From positions 1-50,167 of the forward strand of contig JACQFL010000039.1 of the NCBI GenBank assembly GCA_016200085.1: a DNA stretch of 50,167 nt. The letters are read 5' to 3'. This document shows positions 1-8,191 of the stretch, one piece after another; within the stretch, counting starts at the first letter, position 1, and every line of letters starts with the position of its first letter. The translations under genes were made by a program, and so were the position numbers. The notes beneath the pieces are model-generated. The model saw nothing but the letters and a program-made list of their open reading frames with translations. It made no database searches and was not told the origin of the DNA. This stretch comes from Candidatus Rokuibacteriota bacterium. GTDB taxonomy: Bacteria > Methylomirabilota > Methylomirabilia > Rokubacteriales > CSP1-6.

Positions 1-402
1 CTCGACTCGAGAACGCGGCGCGACGAGGCTCTCCGGCCCTCGCGCTCGCGCCCGCGTCGTGCAGAACCTGCCGTCAGCCCGAAAAGGCCTTGCGCCGAGG
101 GCTCAAGATGCCGTAAGCAGAGAACGCCGACGCGCCCTCAGCTCTGGCTACGGTGGAAGTATCAGGAGCTTCGAACCCTTACCGACGGTAGGGGTGGGAG
201 CCAGCCGAACTTGAATGGCGACATTCTTCGGCACCTTGAGATCCCGTTGCCAGGTCTGGATGAGCAAGTCCGACTCGTGCAGGACACCCACGTCGCTCTT
301 CGTCAGGTAGAGCGCACGCGACATGCTCTGGAGAGACAAATGGCGTCGATCGTGGCCCTGCCTGCCGCCTTGCTGCGGCAAGCGTTCACCGGTCAGCTAT
401 GA
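1..402 (+). pseudogene. hsdS: Type I restriction specificity subunit, C-terminal fragment
   Basis: The frame is open from base 1 to the TGA at 400-402. From about base 145 it reads like the end of an HsdS target-recognition subunit: a QPNLNGDIL segment, then IPLPGLDEQ, a helix rich in R, E and Q, and the closing LPAALLRQAFTGQL typical of HsdS C-termini. Bases 1-130 translate to an Arg/Pro-rich string with no HsdS character, so the gene is either cut by the window edge and frameshifted nearby, or a degraded remnant. The only start codons seen are internal (such as TTG 211). HsdS normally has two recognition domains; at most the last conserved helix is here. It lies directly upstream of hsdM. 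Confidence 0.6.
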
Positions 403-442
403 AGTTGAGAATGAGGACGACTCGACGAGGGAGCGGCTGATA

Positions 443-1912
443 GTGCGCAACGGTGGGCGAAGCGGGAACGCCAACGGGCGTCGCCTCAGCACCCAGCAGT
501 CGGTCAACTCGGCGGTGAAGTCCATCTGCGACATCATGCGCCGCTCGAACTGCGCGGGGGCGCTGCAATACGTCCCCGAGCTGACCTGGATCCTCTTTCT
601 CCGCATCCTGGACGAGCGGGAGCAGCGCGACGCGGAGGAGGGCGAGGCGGTCGGGGCGGAGTTCACGCCCTCGCTGGAGCCGCCCTATCGCTGGCGGGAT
701 TGGGCTGACCCCGACGGCCCGAAGCGGCGCGACCTGGGCGCGGCCACCCTGGGCGCGATGTTCTCCTTCGTCCACGAGGAGCTGCTGCCCCATCTCAAGC
801 TTCTCAAGGAAAAGCCCGGAGCGACGCCGCGCCAGAAGGTGATCAGCGAGATCATGTCCGGCGTCGAGCGCACGCGGATCGACACCGAGAAGAACTTCCT
901 CGACGTGCTCGACCGCGTTCACGGCCTCAGCGACCAGAACATGGACCCGACCCACGTCTTCCCGCTCTCCCAGGTCTACGAGGGGCTGCTGCTGAAGATG
1001 GGCGAGAAAGGGAACGACGGGGGCCAGTTCTTCACCCCACGCGAGATCATCCGGGCGATGATCCGCATCGTCGATCCCAAGGTCGGCGAGACGGTGTACG
1101 ACCCGGGTTGCGGGACAGGCGGCTTCCTGGCCCAGGCCTTCGAGCACATGGCCGGTCCCGGGAACGCGAAGATCGCTGCGGCGGAACAGCTGGAGATCCT
1201 CAAGCGCGGCACGTTCTACGGCCGCGAGAAGGACACCGCGATCTATCCGATCGCCCTCGCCAATCTCGTTCTCCACAACATCGACGAGCCGCGCATCCTC
1301 CACGGCAACACGCTCACGGGACAGGTGGTCTACGACCGTCTCTTCGCAGACGCGCCCGCCCTCTTCGACGTGATCCTGATGAATCCGCCGTTCGGTGGGA
1401 AGGAAGGCAAGGAAGCCCAGACCCGCTTCGCCTACAAGACCAGGGCCACGCAGGTGCTGTTCCTTCAACACGTGATCGACAGCCTGAAGCCGGGCGGGCG
1501 GTGCGGGATCGTGCTGGACGAGGGCGTGTTGTTCCGGACGAACGAGACCGCCTTCGTGCAGACTAAGCGCAAGCTCCTCGACGAATGCGACCTCTTCTGC
1601 CTCGTGAGCCTGCCATCCGGGACGTTCGTCAACGCGGGGGCCGGCGTCAAGACCAACTTGCTCTTCTTCACGCGCGGCCGGCCGACGGAGCGGATCTGGT
1701 ACTACGACCTCTCGACGGTAAAGGTCGGCAAGAAGACGCCGCTGACAGTCGCCCACTTCGAGGACTGCCTCCGCCTCCTCCCCGATCGCGCCGACAGCGA
1801 GCGAAGCTGGACGGTCACGCGGCAGGACATCGAGGCGAAGGGGCGTGAAGTGGCCGAGGCAGTGGCCGCGCTACGGGCGCTGAGAAGAGACGCCCTACCG
1901 CCGTCGGCCTGA
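443..1912 (+). CDS. hsdM: Type I restriction-modification DNA methyltransferase subunit
   Basis: N6-adenine methyltransferase subunit of a type I restriction-modification complex, methylating the site chosen by HsdS using S-adenosylmethionine. The N-terminal helical HsdM domain (SAVKSICDIMRRSN, then ELTWILFLRILDE) is followed by the SAM motif DPGCGTGGF at residues 220-228 and the catalytic NPPFG at about 314-318. Length is 489 aa, normal for the family. GTG 443 is chosen because a GAGGGAG ribosome site lies nine bases upstream; the frame is open further upstream, but only over the hsdS tail. The order hsdS then hsdM is unusual, and no hsdR is visible. It converges on the next gene with 16 bases between stops. 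Confidence 0.9.
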   Translation: MRNGGRSGNANGRRLSTQQSVNSAVKSICDIMRRSNCAGALQYVPELTWILFLRILDEREQRDAEEGEAVGAEFTPSLEPPYRWRDWADPDGPKRRDLGAATLGAMFSFVHEELLPHLKLLKEKPGATPRQKVISEIMSGVERTRIDTEKNFLDVLDRVHGLSDQNMDPTHVFPLSQVYEGLLLKMGEKGNDGGQFFTPREIIRAMIRIVDPKVGETVYDPGCGTGGFLAQAFEHMAGPGNAKIAAAEQLEILKRGTFYGREKDTAIYPIALANLVLHNIDEPRILHGNTLTGQVVYDRLFADAPALFDVILMNPPFGGKEGKEAQTRFAYKTRATQVLFLQHVIDSLKPGGRCGIVLDEGVLFRTNETAFVQTKRKLLDECDLFCLVSLPSGTFVNAGAGVKTNLLFFTRGRPTERIWYYDLSTVKVGKKTPLTVAHFEDCLRLLPDRADSERSWTVTRQDIEAKGREVAEAVAALRALRRDALPPSA

Positions 1913-1928
1913 CGTCGCTACGCCGGCC

Positions 1929-3677
1929 TCAGTACGCGATGGCGTGCGAGCTGCGCCGCGGATCGACGCCGGCCCAGCGCGAGCCGTCGTCCGCGACCTT
2001 GACCGCGCAGACCGCGCCCGCCCGCCACTCCCAGTCCGGCCACACCGCGACCTCGTGCCCCATGGCGGTCAGCGCGTCCCGTGTTTCCCTCGGCACGCGG
2101 CCCTCGACCTCCGCCTTGCCCGGGGCGTACGCGTGGGGCCAGAAGGAGTCGGGGAACGAGCGCGAGGCGAAGCGCGGCGCCTCGATGGCCTGCTGCATCG
2201 GCATGCCGAACACGGTGGTGTTCAGGAACACCTGCAGCATCGCCTGCTGCTGCACGTCGCCGCCCGGCGTGCCGAACGGCATGAAGAGCCGGCCCCCGGT
2301 GAAGGCCATGGCGGGCGCGGGCGTCAGCCGCGGGCGCTTGCCGCCGGCCACCACGCTCGGGTGGCCGGGATCGAGCCAGCCCTGCGAGCCGCGCGGCGAG
2401 ACCACGCAGCCCACGCCCGGCACGAGCGGCGAGTCCACGTTGGGGTCGCTCGGCGTCGCCGAGAACCCGTTGCCCTGCCCGTCGACGACGGCGACGTAGC
2501 TCGTGTCGAGCGACTCGCCGGAGCCGCCGGCGACGGCCGCGGCGGGCCGTCCGATCGTCGCCGTGCGCGTCACGGGATCGCCGGGCGGCGGCATCTCGGC
2601 CCATGCGCGATCGCTCACCAGCGTGCGGCGCACCTCGGCGTAGGCCTTCGAGAGCAGCGCCTCGGGCACCTTCACGAAGCGGGGATCGCCGTAATACGCG
2701 TCGCGGTCGGCGAAGGCGAGCTTGATGGTCTCGATCAGCCGGTGGACGTAGCGCGGCGAGTTGTGACCCAGCGCTTTCAGATCCAGGCCGTCCAGCATGT
2801 TGAAGGCCTGGAGCAGCGCCGGGCCCTGGCACCAGAAGCCGCAGGCGGCGATCTCGTAGGCCCCGAACGTCGTGCGGAGCGCCGGCCCGACCTCGACGCT
2901 GAAGTTCGCGAGGTCGGCGAGCGTCATGGCCCCGCCCTCGGCGCGGTGGAACTCGGCGATGCGCTTGGCCGTCTCGCCGCGGTAGAACTCGTCGCGCGCC
3001 GCGCGCACGCCCGCGGCGCGGCTGCCGCCCGCCTTCGCCTCGGCCCGCGCCATGCGGCGCAGGGTCTCGGCGAGCTCCTTCTGCACGAGCAGGTCGCCCG
3101 TCCGGAACGGCTGGCCGTTCTTCAGGTAGATCGGGATGGACGTGGGGAAGCGCCGGTACTTGTCGGCGTTCGACGTCATCTGGTACGCGGTGAACGCCGA
3201 GACGGGAAAGCCCCGGTCGGCGTGCTCGATGGAGGCGGCGGCGACGTCGGCAAAGGACATGGTGCCCCACCGCTCGAGCGCGGTGCACCAGGCATCCGGC
3301 GCCGCCGGGACGACGGTGCGCGGCAGGCCCGGCGGGATCTGCCCGCCGTGTCTCTCGCGGAACCACTCCGGCGACACGCTGCGCGGATACGGGCCGACCC
3401 CGGAGACCTGCCACGTCTGGCCGGTGGCCGCGAGGTGGACGAGGATCGGCGCCACGCCGGCCACGCTGACCATATCGCAGTGCACGACGCCCAGGCAGAT
3501 GCCCGCGGCGACGCCGGCGTCGATCGCGTTGCCCCCGCTGGCGAGCACGGTCGCGGCGGCCTGCGAGGCGAGCGCGTGGCCGGCGGCCACGGCCCAGTGG
3601 GCGCCGAGGACCTGGGAGATGCTGGTCGGAGCGTACGGCGGAGCGGTCGTCTGGGTGGTGACGGAGTCGAGGCTCAT
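1929..3677 (-). CDS. Gamma-glutamyltransferase family protein
   Basis: Ntn-hydrolase of the gamma-glutamyltranspeptidase family, which cleaves or transfers gamma-glutamyl groups from glutathione-like compounds after self-cleavage into two chains. The sequence shows the family start (HWAVAAGHALASQAAATVLASGGNAIDA region) and the maturation site with the nucleophile Thr392 in DTSYVAVVDGQGN, at almost the same place as in E. coli Ggt (Thr391). Length 582 aa is typical. ATG 3677 is chosen over further-upstream starts because a TATCAT -10 box sits seven bases before it. No clear signal peptide is seen, unlike periplasmic Ggt, so it may be a cytoplasmic YwrD-like member. It is divergent from the peptidase C26 gene, which also acts on gamma-glutamyl bonds. 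Confidence 0.88.
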   Translation of the reverse strand: MSLDSVTTQTTAPPYAPTSISQVLGAHWAVAAGHALASQAAATVLASGGNAIDAGVAAGICLGVVHCDMVSVAGVAPILVHLAATGQTWQVSGVGPYPRSVSPEWFRERHGGQIPPGLPRTVVPAAPDAWCTALERWGTMSFADVAAASIEHADRGFPVSAFTAYQMTSNADKYRRFPTSIPIYLKNGQPFRTGDLLVQKELAETLRRMARAEAKAGGSRAAGVRAARDEFYRGETAKRIAEFHRAEGGAMTLADLANFSVEVGPALRTTFGAYEIAACGFWCQGPALLQAFNMLDGLDLKALGHNSPRYVHRLIETIKLAFADRDAYYGDPRFVKVPEALLSKAYAEVRRTLVSDRAWAEMPPPGDPVTRTATIGRPAAAVAGGSGESLDTSYVAVVDGQGNGFSATPSDPNVDSPLVPGVGCVVSPRGSQGWLDPGHPSVVAGGKRPRLTPAPAMAFTGGRLFMPFGTPGGDVQQQAMLQVFLNTTVFGMPMQQAIEAPRFASRSFPDSFWPHAYAPGKAEVEGRVPRETRDALTAMGHEVAVWPDWEWRAGAVCAVKVADDGSRWAGVDPRRSSHAIAY

Positions 3678-3684
3678 GGCGGGA

Positions 3685-3690
3685 ATGATA
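3685..3690 (-). promoter_or_regulatory. -10 box for the gamma-glutamyltransferase gene
   Basis: On the minus strand this reads TATCAT preceded by GC, seven bases before ATG 3677. A transcript starting six to eight bases downstream would begin at the start codon. No Shine-Dalgarno motif precedes the ATG. Confidence 0.45.
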
Positions 3691-3751
3691 GCGCGGATCG
3701 CATTCGCAAAACCGTGTGCCGCGTGACGCACCGCGCGGGGGCGCGGCGCCG

Positions 3752-3760
3752 TGCTACGCT
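3752..3760 (+). promoter_or_regulatory. Extended -10 box for the peptidase C26 gene
   Basis: TGCTACGCT, an extended -10 element (TG-N-TACGCT), ends six bases before ATG 3767. It has the same spacing as at lepA, hrcA and grpE, suggesting a leaderless transcript. No -35 hexamer is obvious. Confidence 0.45.
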
Positions 3761-3766
3761 CAGCCG

Positions 3767-4510
3767 ATGACGACCGCTCCGCGTATCGGCATCACGACGT
3801 CGATCACCACCGACGGCAGCAGTCCCGAGCGCGCGTTCGTGAACTCGACGTACATCCGCGCGGTCCAGCAGGCCGGCGGGCTGCCCATCCTGCTCCCGCC
3901 CCAGCTCGAGCCGTGGGCCCGCCAGGCGCTGCACGAGATGATCGACGGTCTCCTGCTCACGGGCGGCGGCGACGTGGACCCGGCGCAGTTCCACGAAACG
4001 CCCCACGAGAAGACGTCCGACGTCTCGAGGGAGCGCGACGGCCTCGAGCTCGATCTCGCGCGCCGCGCGGTCGATCGGGCCGTACCGCTCCTCGCGATCT
4101 GTCGCGGACTGCAAGTCCTCAACGTGGCGCTGGGCGGCTCGCTCGTGCAGGACATCCCGACCGAGACCTCGAGCACCGTCGATCACAGCCAGAAGGCGCG
4201 GCAGAAGACGGCGCGCGACGAGCCCGTGCATCCGGTGAAGGTCGCCGACGGCACCCGCCTCGCGGCGATCCTCGGCGGGCCGGAGGTCGAGGTGAACAGC
4301 TTCCACCACCAGGCCCTCAAGCGGCTGGGGCGAGGCCTGAAGCCCGTGGCGTGGGCGCCCGACGACACCGTGGAAGGTGTCGAGATGCCCCAGGCGCGGG
4401 CGCTCGTCGTCGGCGTGCAATGGCATCCCGAGGAGCTGGTCGACCGCGATCCCGCCGCGCGCAGCCTCTTCCGCGCCCTCGTCGAGGCGGCGGCCGCCGC
4501 GAGGCGCTGA
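3767..4510 (+). CDS. puuD: Gamma-glutamyl-gamma-aminobutyrate hydrolase (peptidase C26, PuuD-like)
   Basis: Class I glutamine-amidotransferase fold hydrolase that would release glutamate from gamma-Glu-GABA or related gamma-glutamyl compounds in the cytoplasm. The nucleophile Cys112 is in ICRGLQ, and the His-Glu pair is His220/Glu222 in QWHPEE. The N-terminus has the PRIGITTS strand typical of the family. Length is 247 aa, as expected. ATG 3767 is chosen because the family start begins there and a -10 box lies just upstream; an earlier ATG at 3716 adds unconserved residues. It is divergent from the gamma-glutamyltransferase gene and its stop overlaps the possible start of the next gene. The exact substrate cannot be read from sequence. 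Confidence 0.88.
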   Translation: MTTAPRIGITTSITTDGSSPERAFVNSTYIRAVQQAGGLPILLPPQLEPWARQALHEMIDGLLLTGGGDVDPAQFHETPHEKTSDVSRERDGLELDLARRAVDRAVPLLAICRGLQVLNVALGGSLVQDIPTETSSTVDHSQKARQKTARDEPVHPVKVADGTRLAAILGGPEVEVNSFHHQALKRLGRGLKPVAWAPDDTVEGVEMPQARALVVGVQWHPEELVDRDPAARSLFRALVEAAAAARR

Positions 4511-4950
4511 CGCGCGTCTACCGGATCGCGCAGGTGGGCGGCGCGTCGACGGAGGCGCTCGTCGAGGCGGGCCGGTATGGCTACGCCCATTCCTGCCTGA
4601 CGTCCGAGAGCTTTCCCGTCCGGCCGTCCGCGGCGGGCGGCGCGCGCGAGATCGTCCTCCTCGACGTCGATCACGAAGTCACGGCCGACGAGGTGCTGGC
4701 CGAGGCGCGGCGGCGCGGTCTCGAGCGACCGACGTACGAGGACGCCCTCTACTTCGGGAGCCAGCATCCCGAGGTGCAACGCGAGCGTCCCGTGATCTTC
4801 CTGCACGAGCCCTGGGAGGGCTTCTTCGGCCGCCGCGACGTGCTCTGCCTCTGGACCAACGCCGGCCGCCGGGAGATCGGCCTCGAAGGCTTCGACGCGC
4901 GCTTCCGCCCCGACCACCGGTTCGCGTTCCTGAAGCCGACGGATCCTTGA
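4507..4950 (+). CDS. Conserved small protein of unknown function
   Basis: No function is recognised. The 147-residue product is acidic and soluble, with a helix (TADEVLAEARRRGL), a segment on a tyrosine-rich theme (PTYEDALYFGSQHPEVQ), and a C-terminal half rich in Trp, Phe and Gly (EPWEGFFGRRDVLCLWT, then REIGLEGFDARF). From memory it is reminiscent of short uncharacterised proteins of roughly 100-150 aa common in CPR bacteria; that is an impression, not a search result. The start is odd: the frame has no ATG, GTG or TTG near the PuuD stop, but a CTG at 4507 forms a CTGA overlap with it; the nearest standard start is GTG 4534. The coupling suggests one operon with puuD. Confidence 0.6.
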   Translation: MTRVYRIAQVGGASTEALVEAGRYGYAHSCLTSESFPVRPSAAGGAREIVLLDVDHEVTADEVLAEARRRGLERPTYEDALYFGSQHPEVQRERPVIFLHEPWEGFFGRRDVLCLWTNAGRREIGLEGFDARFRPDHRFAFLKPTDP

Positions 4951-5036
4951 CCACACACCGCCGGCAAGCGCAGGATATGTTCAGCCCGCCCTCCGGTCGG
5001 GCGACGCCCCGATGACTGACATCCTCGCTTCGAACA

Positions 5037-5298
5037 ATGGACACCATCGCGCTTCGTGAGGCGCGGCCCGACGAGCTCGACGCCATCGGCGAGATGATGC
5101 TCGCCGCGTACCAGGAGTTCATGCCGCCCGAGCGTCCGCACGAGTGGCTCAGCTATCTCCTCATGGAGATGTTTTACGATCAGCTGAGGACGAAGGAGCC
5201 GGCGCAGGCGCTGCGCGAGGCGCAGCGCGAAGCCGCCAGGCAGTTCCCCCCATCCCTTCGCCTGGGCCGCGTTCGGTCTGACGGGGATCCCGCGCTGA
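5037..5298 (+). pseudogene. GNAT N-terminus joined to a CHAT-domain C-terminus, frameshifted relic
   Basis: The reading frame from ATG 5037 starts like a GNAT acetyltransferase (IALREARPDELDAIGEMMLAAYQEF) but from about 5160 becomes the last part of a CHAT (caspase-like) peptidase domain: FYDQL, then EPAQALREAQREA. The typical CHAT ending HPFAWAAFGLTGIP continues only in the next frame, from CAT 5251 to TGA 5296. The shift falls at a run of six C (5246-5251); five would keep the frame. Neither domain is complete, the CHAT His-Cys dyad region is missing, and the two pieces are abruptly joined, so this is a rearrangement scar rather than an active gene. The single-base shift itself could be a sequencing error. 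Confidence 0.65.
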
Positions 5299-5419
5299 TC
5301 GCCCGCGTCGCCTCCGCCGGCCATCGATCGACCGAGGAGCTCGTCCAGGCCGGTCACTGTCACCGCGACCGAGGCGCTGGCCGGGTCGGGCCTCGAGGTG
5401 CAGGGGCAGCACCCCGGCA

Positions 5420-7309
5420 ATGAGCCGACCGCTGTCGGACACCCATCGCCGGTTCGCCGCCCAGTGGCATCGGACGAAGAATGGCGCGCTCTTCCCGCAC
5501 CAGGTGACGGCGGGGTCCGGCCGTCCCGTCTGGTGGCGCTGTCGGCGTGGCCCGGACCACGAGTGGCAAGCGTCGCCCGCCTCGCGCACGTCCGGGACCC
5601 AGCCAGGGGGGTGCCCGTTCTGCAGCGGGCGGCGGCTTTCCGTCACCAATTCGCTGGCCACGCGCTTTCCCGAGGTCGCGGCCGAATGGCATCCCACCCG
5701 GAATGGCCGCCTGCGCCCTCCTGACGTGGTGGCCCGAGCACGTCGGTCCGTGTGGTGGAAGTGCCCCGAGGGCTCGGATCACGAATGGAGCGCTCCGATC
5801 TACAACCGGACCAACAGGGTCGGCTGTCCGTACTGCGCGGGCAAGCGAGTCTCGGTCACCAATTCCCTGGCCAGCCGCTTTCCTGCCGTCGCCCGTGAGT
5901 GGCACCCGACCAAGAACGGGCGTCTCACGCCGAGACGGATCACGGCAGGCTCGGGCCAGGCGGTCTGGTGGCGCTGCCGTCACGACGCTCGCCACATCTG
6001 GCTCGCGAATCCGAATGCGCGCACGCGAGCCTTTCCCGGGGGCTGCCCCTTCTGCTGGCGGGGCAGGGCCGCGGGCTCGGTCATCCGATCGTTCGCCGCC
6101 TTTCCCCGCCTGGCCCTGCACTGGCACCCGACCAGGAACGGCCCGCGGACGCTCGATCAGCTCGCCCGCCGGGCTGACCAGCGGGCCTGGTGGCGCTGTC
6201 CCTCGAATCCCGCCGAGGCCTGGGAAGCGGCCCTCGCGACCTGGTTTCAGCCGCGGGGCGGCTGCTCGTTCTGCCACCGGTCCTCGGCTCCGCCGGCTCG
6301 GTCGCTGGCGTTTCGCCACCGCGCCCTGGCCGCTGAATGGCACCCGACCAAGAACGGGACGCTGACGGCCCAGGACGTGTCGGCGCAGTCGGGGAAGAAG
6401 GTCTGGTGGCGATGTCGCCGGCGGCCGACGCATGTCTGGGCGGCGGTGATCGCCGGCCGCGTACGCGCCGCGCGCGACTCCACATCGCGTGGCTGCCCGT
6501 TCTGCGCGTCCCGGCGGCGCTCGAGCGACAACTCGCTGGCGGCGCGAGCGGCGGCCATTGCCGCCCAGTGGCACTCGACGAGGAACGGCCGCCTTCGCCC
6601 CGAGCACGTCGGAGTCAGCTCCAAGCAGCGGGTCTGGTGGCGGTGCCGCCGGGGACCCGACCACGTGTGGTCAGCCACGGTGCTGAGCCGCACGCATCGA
6701 GGTCACTCCAGCGGCTGTCCCTTCTGCGTGCGTCATCAGGTCTCGGTCACCAATTCGCTGGCCAGGCTCGCCCCCACGATCGCGGCCCAGTGGCATCCGA
6801 CGAAGAACGGCGCCCTGACCCCGGACCGCGTGGACGCTCACTCCGAACAGCGGGTCTGGTGGCGCTGCTCGGCGGGGCCGGACCACGTGTGGGCCACACT
6901 CGTGCGCAACCGCACGAAGCGTGAGCACCCGACCGGGTGTCCCTGTTGCGCGAACAGGCAGCTCTCCGTCACCAACTCCCTCGCGGCCCGCTTCCCGGCG
7001 CTCGCCGGCCAGTGGCACCCGACCAGGAATGGCGCCCTGGGGCCGGACCAGGTCATGGCCGGATCGCACCGGAAAGCGTGGTGGCGTTGTCCACGAAATC
7101 CCGACCATGAGTGGCGCGCACAGCTCGGGGCGCGTACCGGCCGGCGGCAGGTGGGCTGTCCAGAATGCTGGGCACTCAGGCGATCGAGCGGACCACGTCG
7201 CCGAGCCCCGCGTGAGCTCCCGGCTCCGTCAGACGCCCAGCCGACGAGTCAACCTCGAACGGTCCGGCTCGGGCGCGCGAAGTCAGCGCCGGTGAGACCC
7301 ACGAAGTAG
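5420..7309 (+). CDS. Protein of eight tandem zinc-ribbon (DUF4379-like) repeats
   Basis: The 629-aa product is almost wholly eight imperfect repeats of 71-77 residues. Each has a W-H-P/S-T-K/R-N-G motif, a VWWRC strand, a H-E/V-W segment and a CPFC knuckle, so Cys-His-Cys-Cys could bind one zinc. Cores are at about 16-68, 90-139, 161-212, 235-285, 307-362, 384-436, 458-510 and 532-583, often separated by SVTNSLA linkers. Repeat 4 has lost the His (AEAW instead of HEW). The last 45 residues are basic and proline-rich. The motifs match the probable zinc-ribbon family DUF4379 (PF14311) as known; its function is not established, and no nuclease or other catalytic domain is visible. ATG 5420 follows the CHAT relic; no clear ribosome site. 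Confidence 0.82.
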   Translation: MSRPLSDTHRRFAAQWHRTKNGALFPHQVTAGSGRPVWWRCRRGPDHEWQASPASRTSGTQPGGCPFCSGRRLSVTNSLATRFPEVAAEWHPTRNGRLRPPDVVARARRSVWWKCPEGSDHEWSAPIYNRTNRVGCPYCAGKRVSVTNSLASRFPAVAREWHPTKNGRLTPRRITAGSGQAVWWRCRHDARHIWLANPNARTRAFPGGCPFCWRGRAAGSVIRSFAAFPRLALHWHPTRNGPRTLDQLARRADQRAWWRCPSNPAEAWEAALATWFQPRGGCSFCHRSSAPPARSLAFRHRALAAEWHPTKNGTLTAQDVSAQSGKKVWWRCRRRPTHVWAAVIAGRVRAARDSTSRGCPFCASRRRSSDNSLAARAAAIAAQWHSTRNGRLRPEHVGVSSKQRVWWRCRRGPDHVWSATVLSRTHRGHSSGCPFCVRHQVSVTNSLARLAPTIAAQWHPTKNGALTPDRVDAHSEQRVWWRCSAGPDHVWATLVRNRTKREHPTGCPCCANRQLSVTNSLAARFPALAGQWHPTRNGALGPDQVMAGSHRKAWWRCPRNPDHEWRAQLGARTGRRQVGCPECWALRRSSGPRRRAPRELPAPSDAQPTSQPRTVRLGRAKSAPVRPTK

Positions 7310-7330
7310 TCACACGAGCGAGGCGCGGCG

Positions 7331-8191
7331 CTACCCGATCAGGCTCCAGCGCGACGGCGCGTCGGGGACGACCTCTTCCCGCGCCCGCCCCTCGCGCGCC
7401 AGCTTCTTGAGGTGTGAGGCCACCGACTGGCCGGCCATCTGGTGGAGCGCCGGCGGGATGGTGTCGGCGTATACCGCGCGCACGAGGTCGGGGATCGTCG
7501 TCGTGCCCGCCCACAGGGCGTCCAGGATCTGCCGCTCGCGCATCAGCCGGTGCTCGATGTACTCCTCGATGCGCCCCTTCGCGTCCTCGATGACGGGCCC
7601 GTGTGCGGGATAGATCCGGACGATGTCGAGCCCGAGCAGCCGGCGCAGCGAGTTCATGTAGTCGAGGAGGTCGCCGTCCTCGGACGGGATCACGGTGGTC
7701 GAGCCGCCGAGGACGACGTCGCCGGTGAACACGGCCTTCTCCTCGGGCAGGTAGTAGCAGAGATGGTCCGAGGCGTGCCCGGGGGTGTAGACCGGGACCA
7801 GCGTCGCGCCGTCGCCCTGCACGACCTGGCCGTCACGCAGGTCCTCGATCGACTCAGGCAGGTCATCGGGATCGCGGTGGCGCATCTTGGACACGCGCAG
7901 GCCGGGGAACCGCTCGCGGAGCGCCGCCACGCCGCCGAGGTGATCGCGGTGCCGGTGCGTGAGCACCACGCGCGAGGGCCGGCCCCACCCGCGCTCGCGC
8001 AGGTAGGCCTCGAGCAGCGCGACGTAGTCCGGCACGCCGGCGCCGGTGTCGAGCAGGATCGGCTCGCGCCGTCCGATCAGGTACGTGTTGGTGCCCGGGC
8101 CCGTCATCATGCCGGGGTTGAGGCCGAGTACGCGGCCGACGAGGTCGGTCGGCGTCGCGGTCCTCGGAAAGTTCGGGTCGATCCAGCTCAC
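7331..8191 (-). CDS. Metallo-beta-lactamase-fold hydrolase (LACTB2-like)
   Basis: Binuclear-metal hydrolase of 287 aa. The HxHxDH motif is THRHRDH at residues 78-84, followed by the later metal ligands in TPGHASDH and FTGDV and a C-terminal winged-helix-like part (MAGQSVASHLKKLAREGRA). This layout matches LACTB2-like and glyoxalase II-related proteins; the substrate could be an ester, thioester or RNA and is not decided by sequence. GTG 8191 is chosen because AGGAGG lies seven bases upstream and the family start (VSWIDPNFP) begins there; the open frame runs further upstream but reads as random Arg-rich sequence. It converges on the zinc-ribbon gene with 21 bases between. Confidence 0.85.
   Translation of the reverse strand: MSWIDPNFPRTATPTDLVGRVLGLNPGMMTGPGTNTYLIGRREPILLDTGAGVPDYVALLEAYLRERGWGRPSRVVLTHRHRDHLGGVAALRERFPGLRVSKMRHRDPDDLPESIEDLRDGQVVQGDGATLVPVYTPGHASDHLCYYLPEEKAVFTGDVVLGGSTTVIPSEDGDLLDYMNSLRRLLGLDIVRIYPAHGPVIEDAKGRIEEYIEHRLMRERQILDALWAGTTTIPDLVRAVYADTIPPALHQMAGQSVASHLKKLAREGRAREEVVPDAPSRWSLIG

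Noticed and set aside
3003..3066. Arg/Ala-rich stretch in the gamma-glutamyltransferase gene as a frameshift site
   Set aside because: The frame continues with family motifs on both sides; it is a normal variable segment.
1944..3770. 608-aa plus-strand open frame opposite the gamma-glutamyltransferase gene
   Set aside because: Arg/His/Gly-rich antisense shadow of a GC-rich gene; no family motifs.
4984..5002. Short GCCCG/CGGGC hairpin before the GNAT-CHAT relic
   Set aside because: Only a five-base stem without T run; expected by chance at this GC.
5420..7309. DNA-level repeats of about 215 bases that might suggest a repeat array
   Set aside because: They are diverged protein-coding repeats in one frame, not identical spaced repeats; no CRISPR structure.
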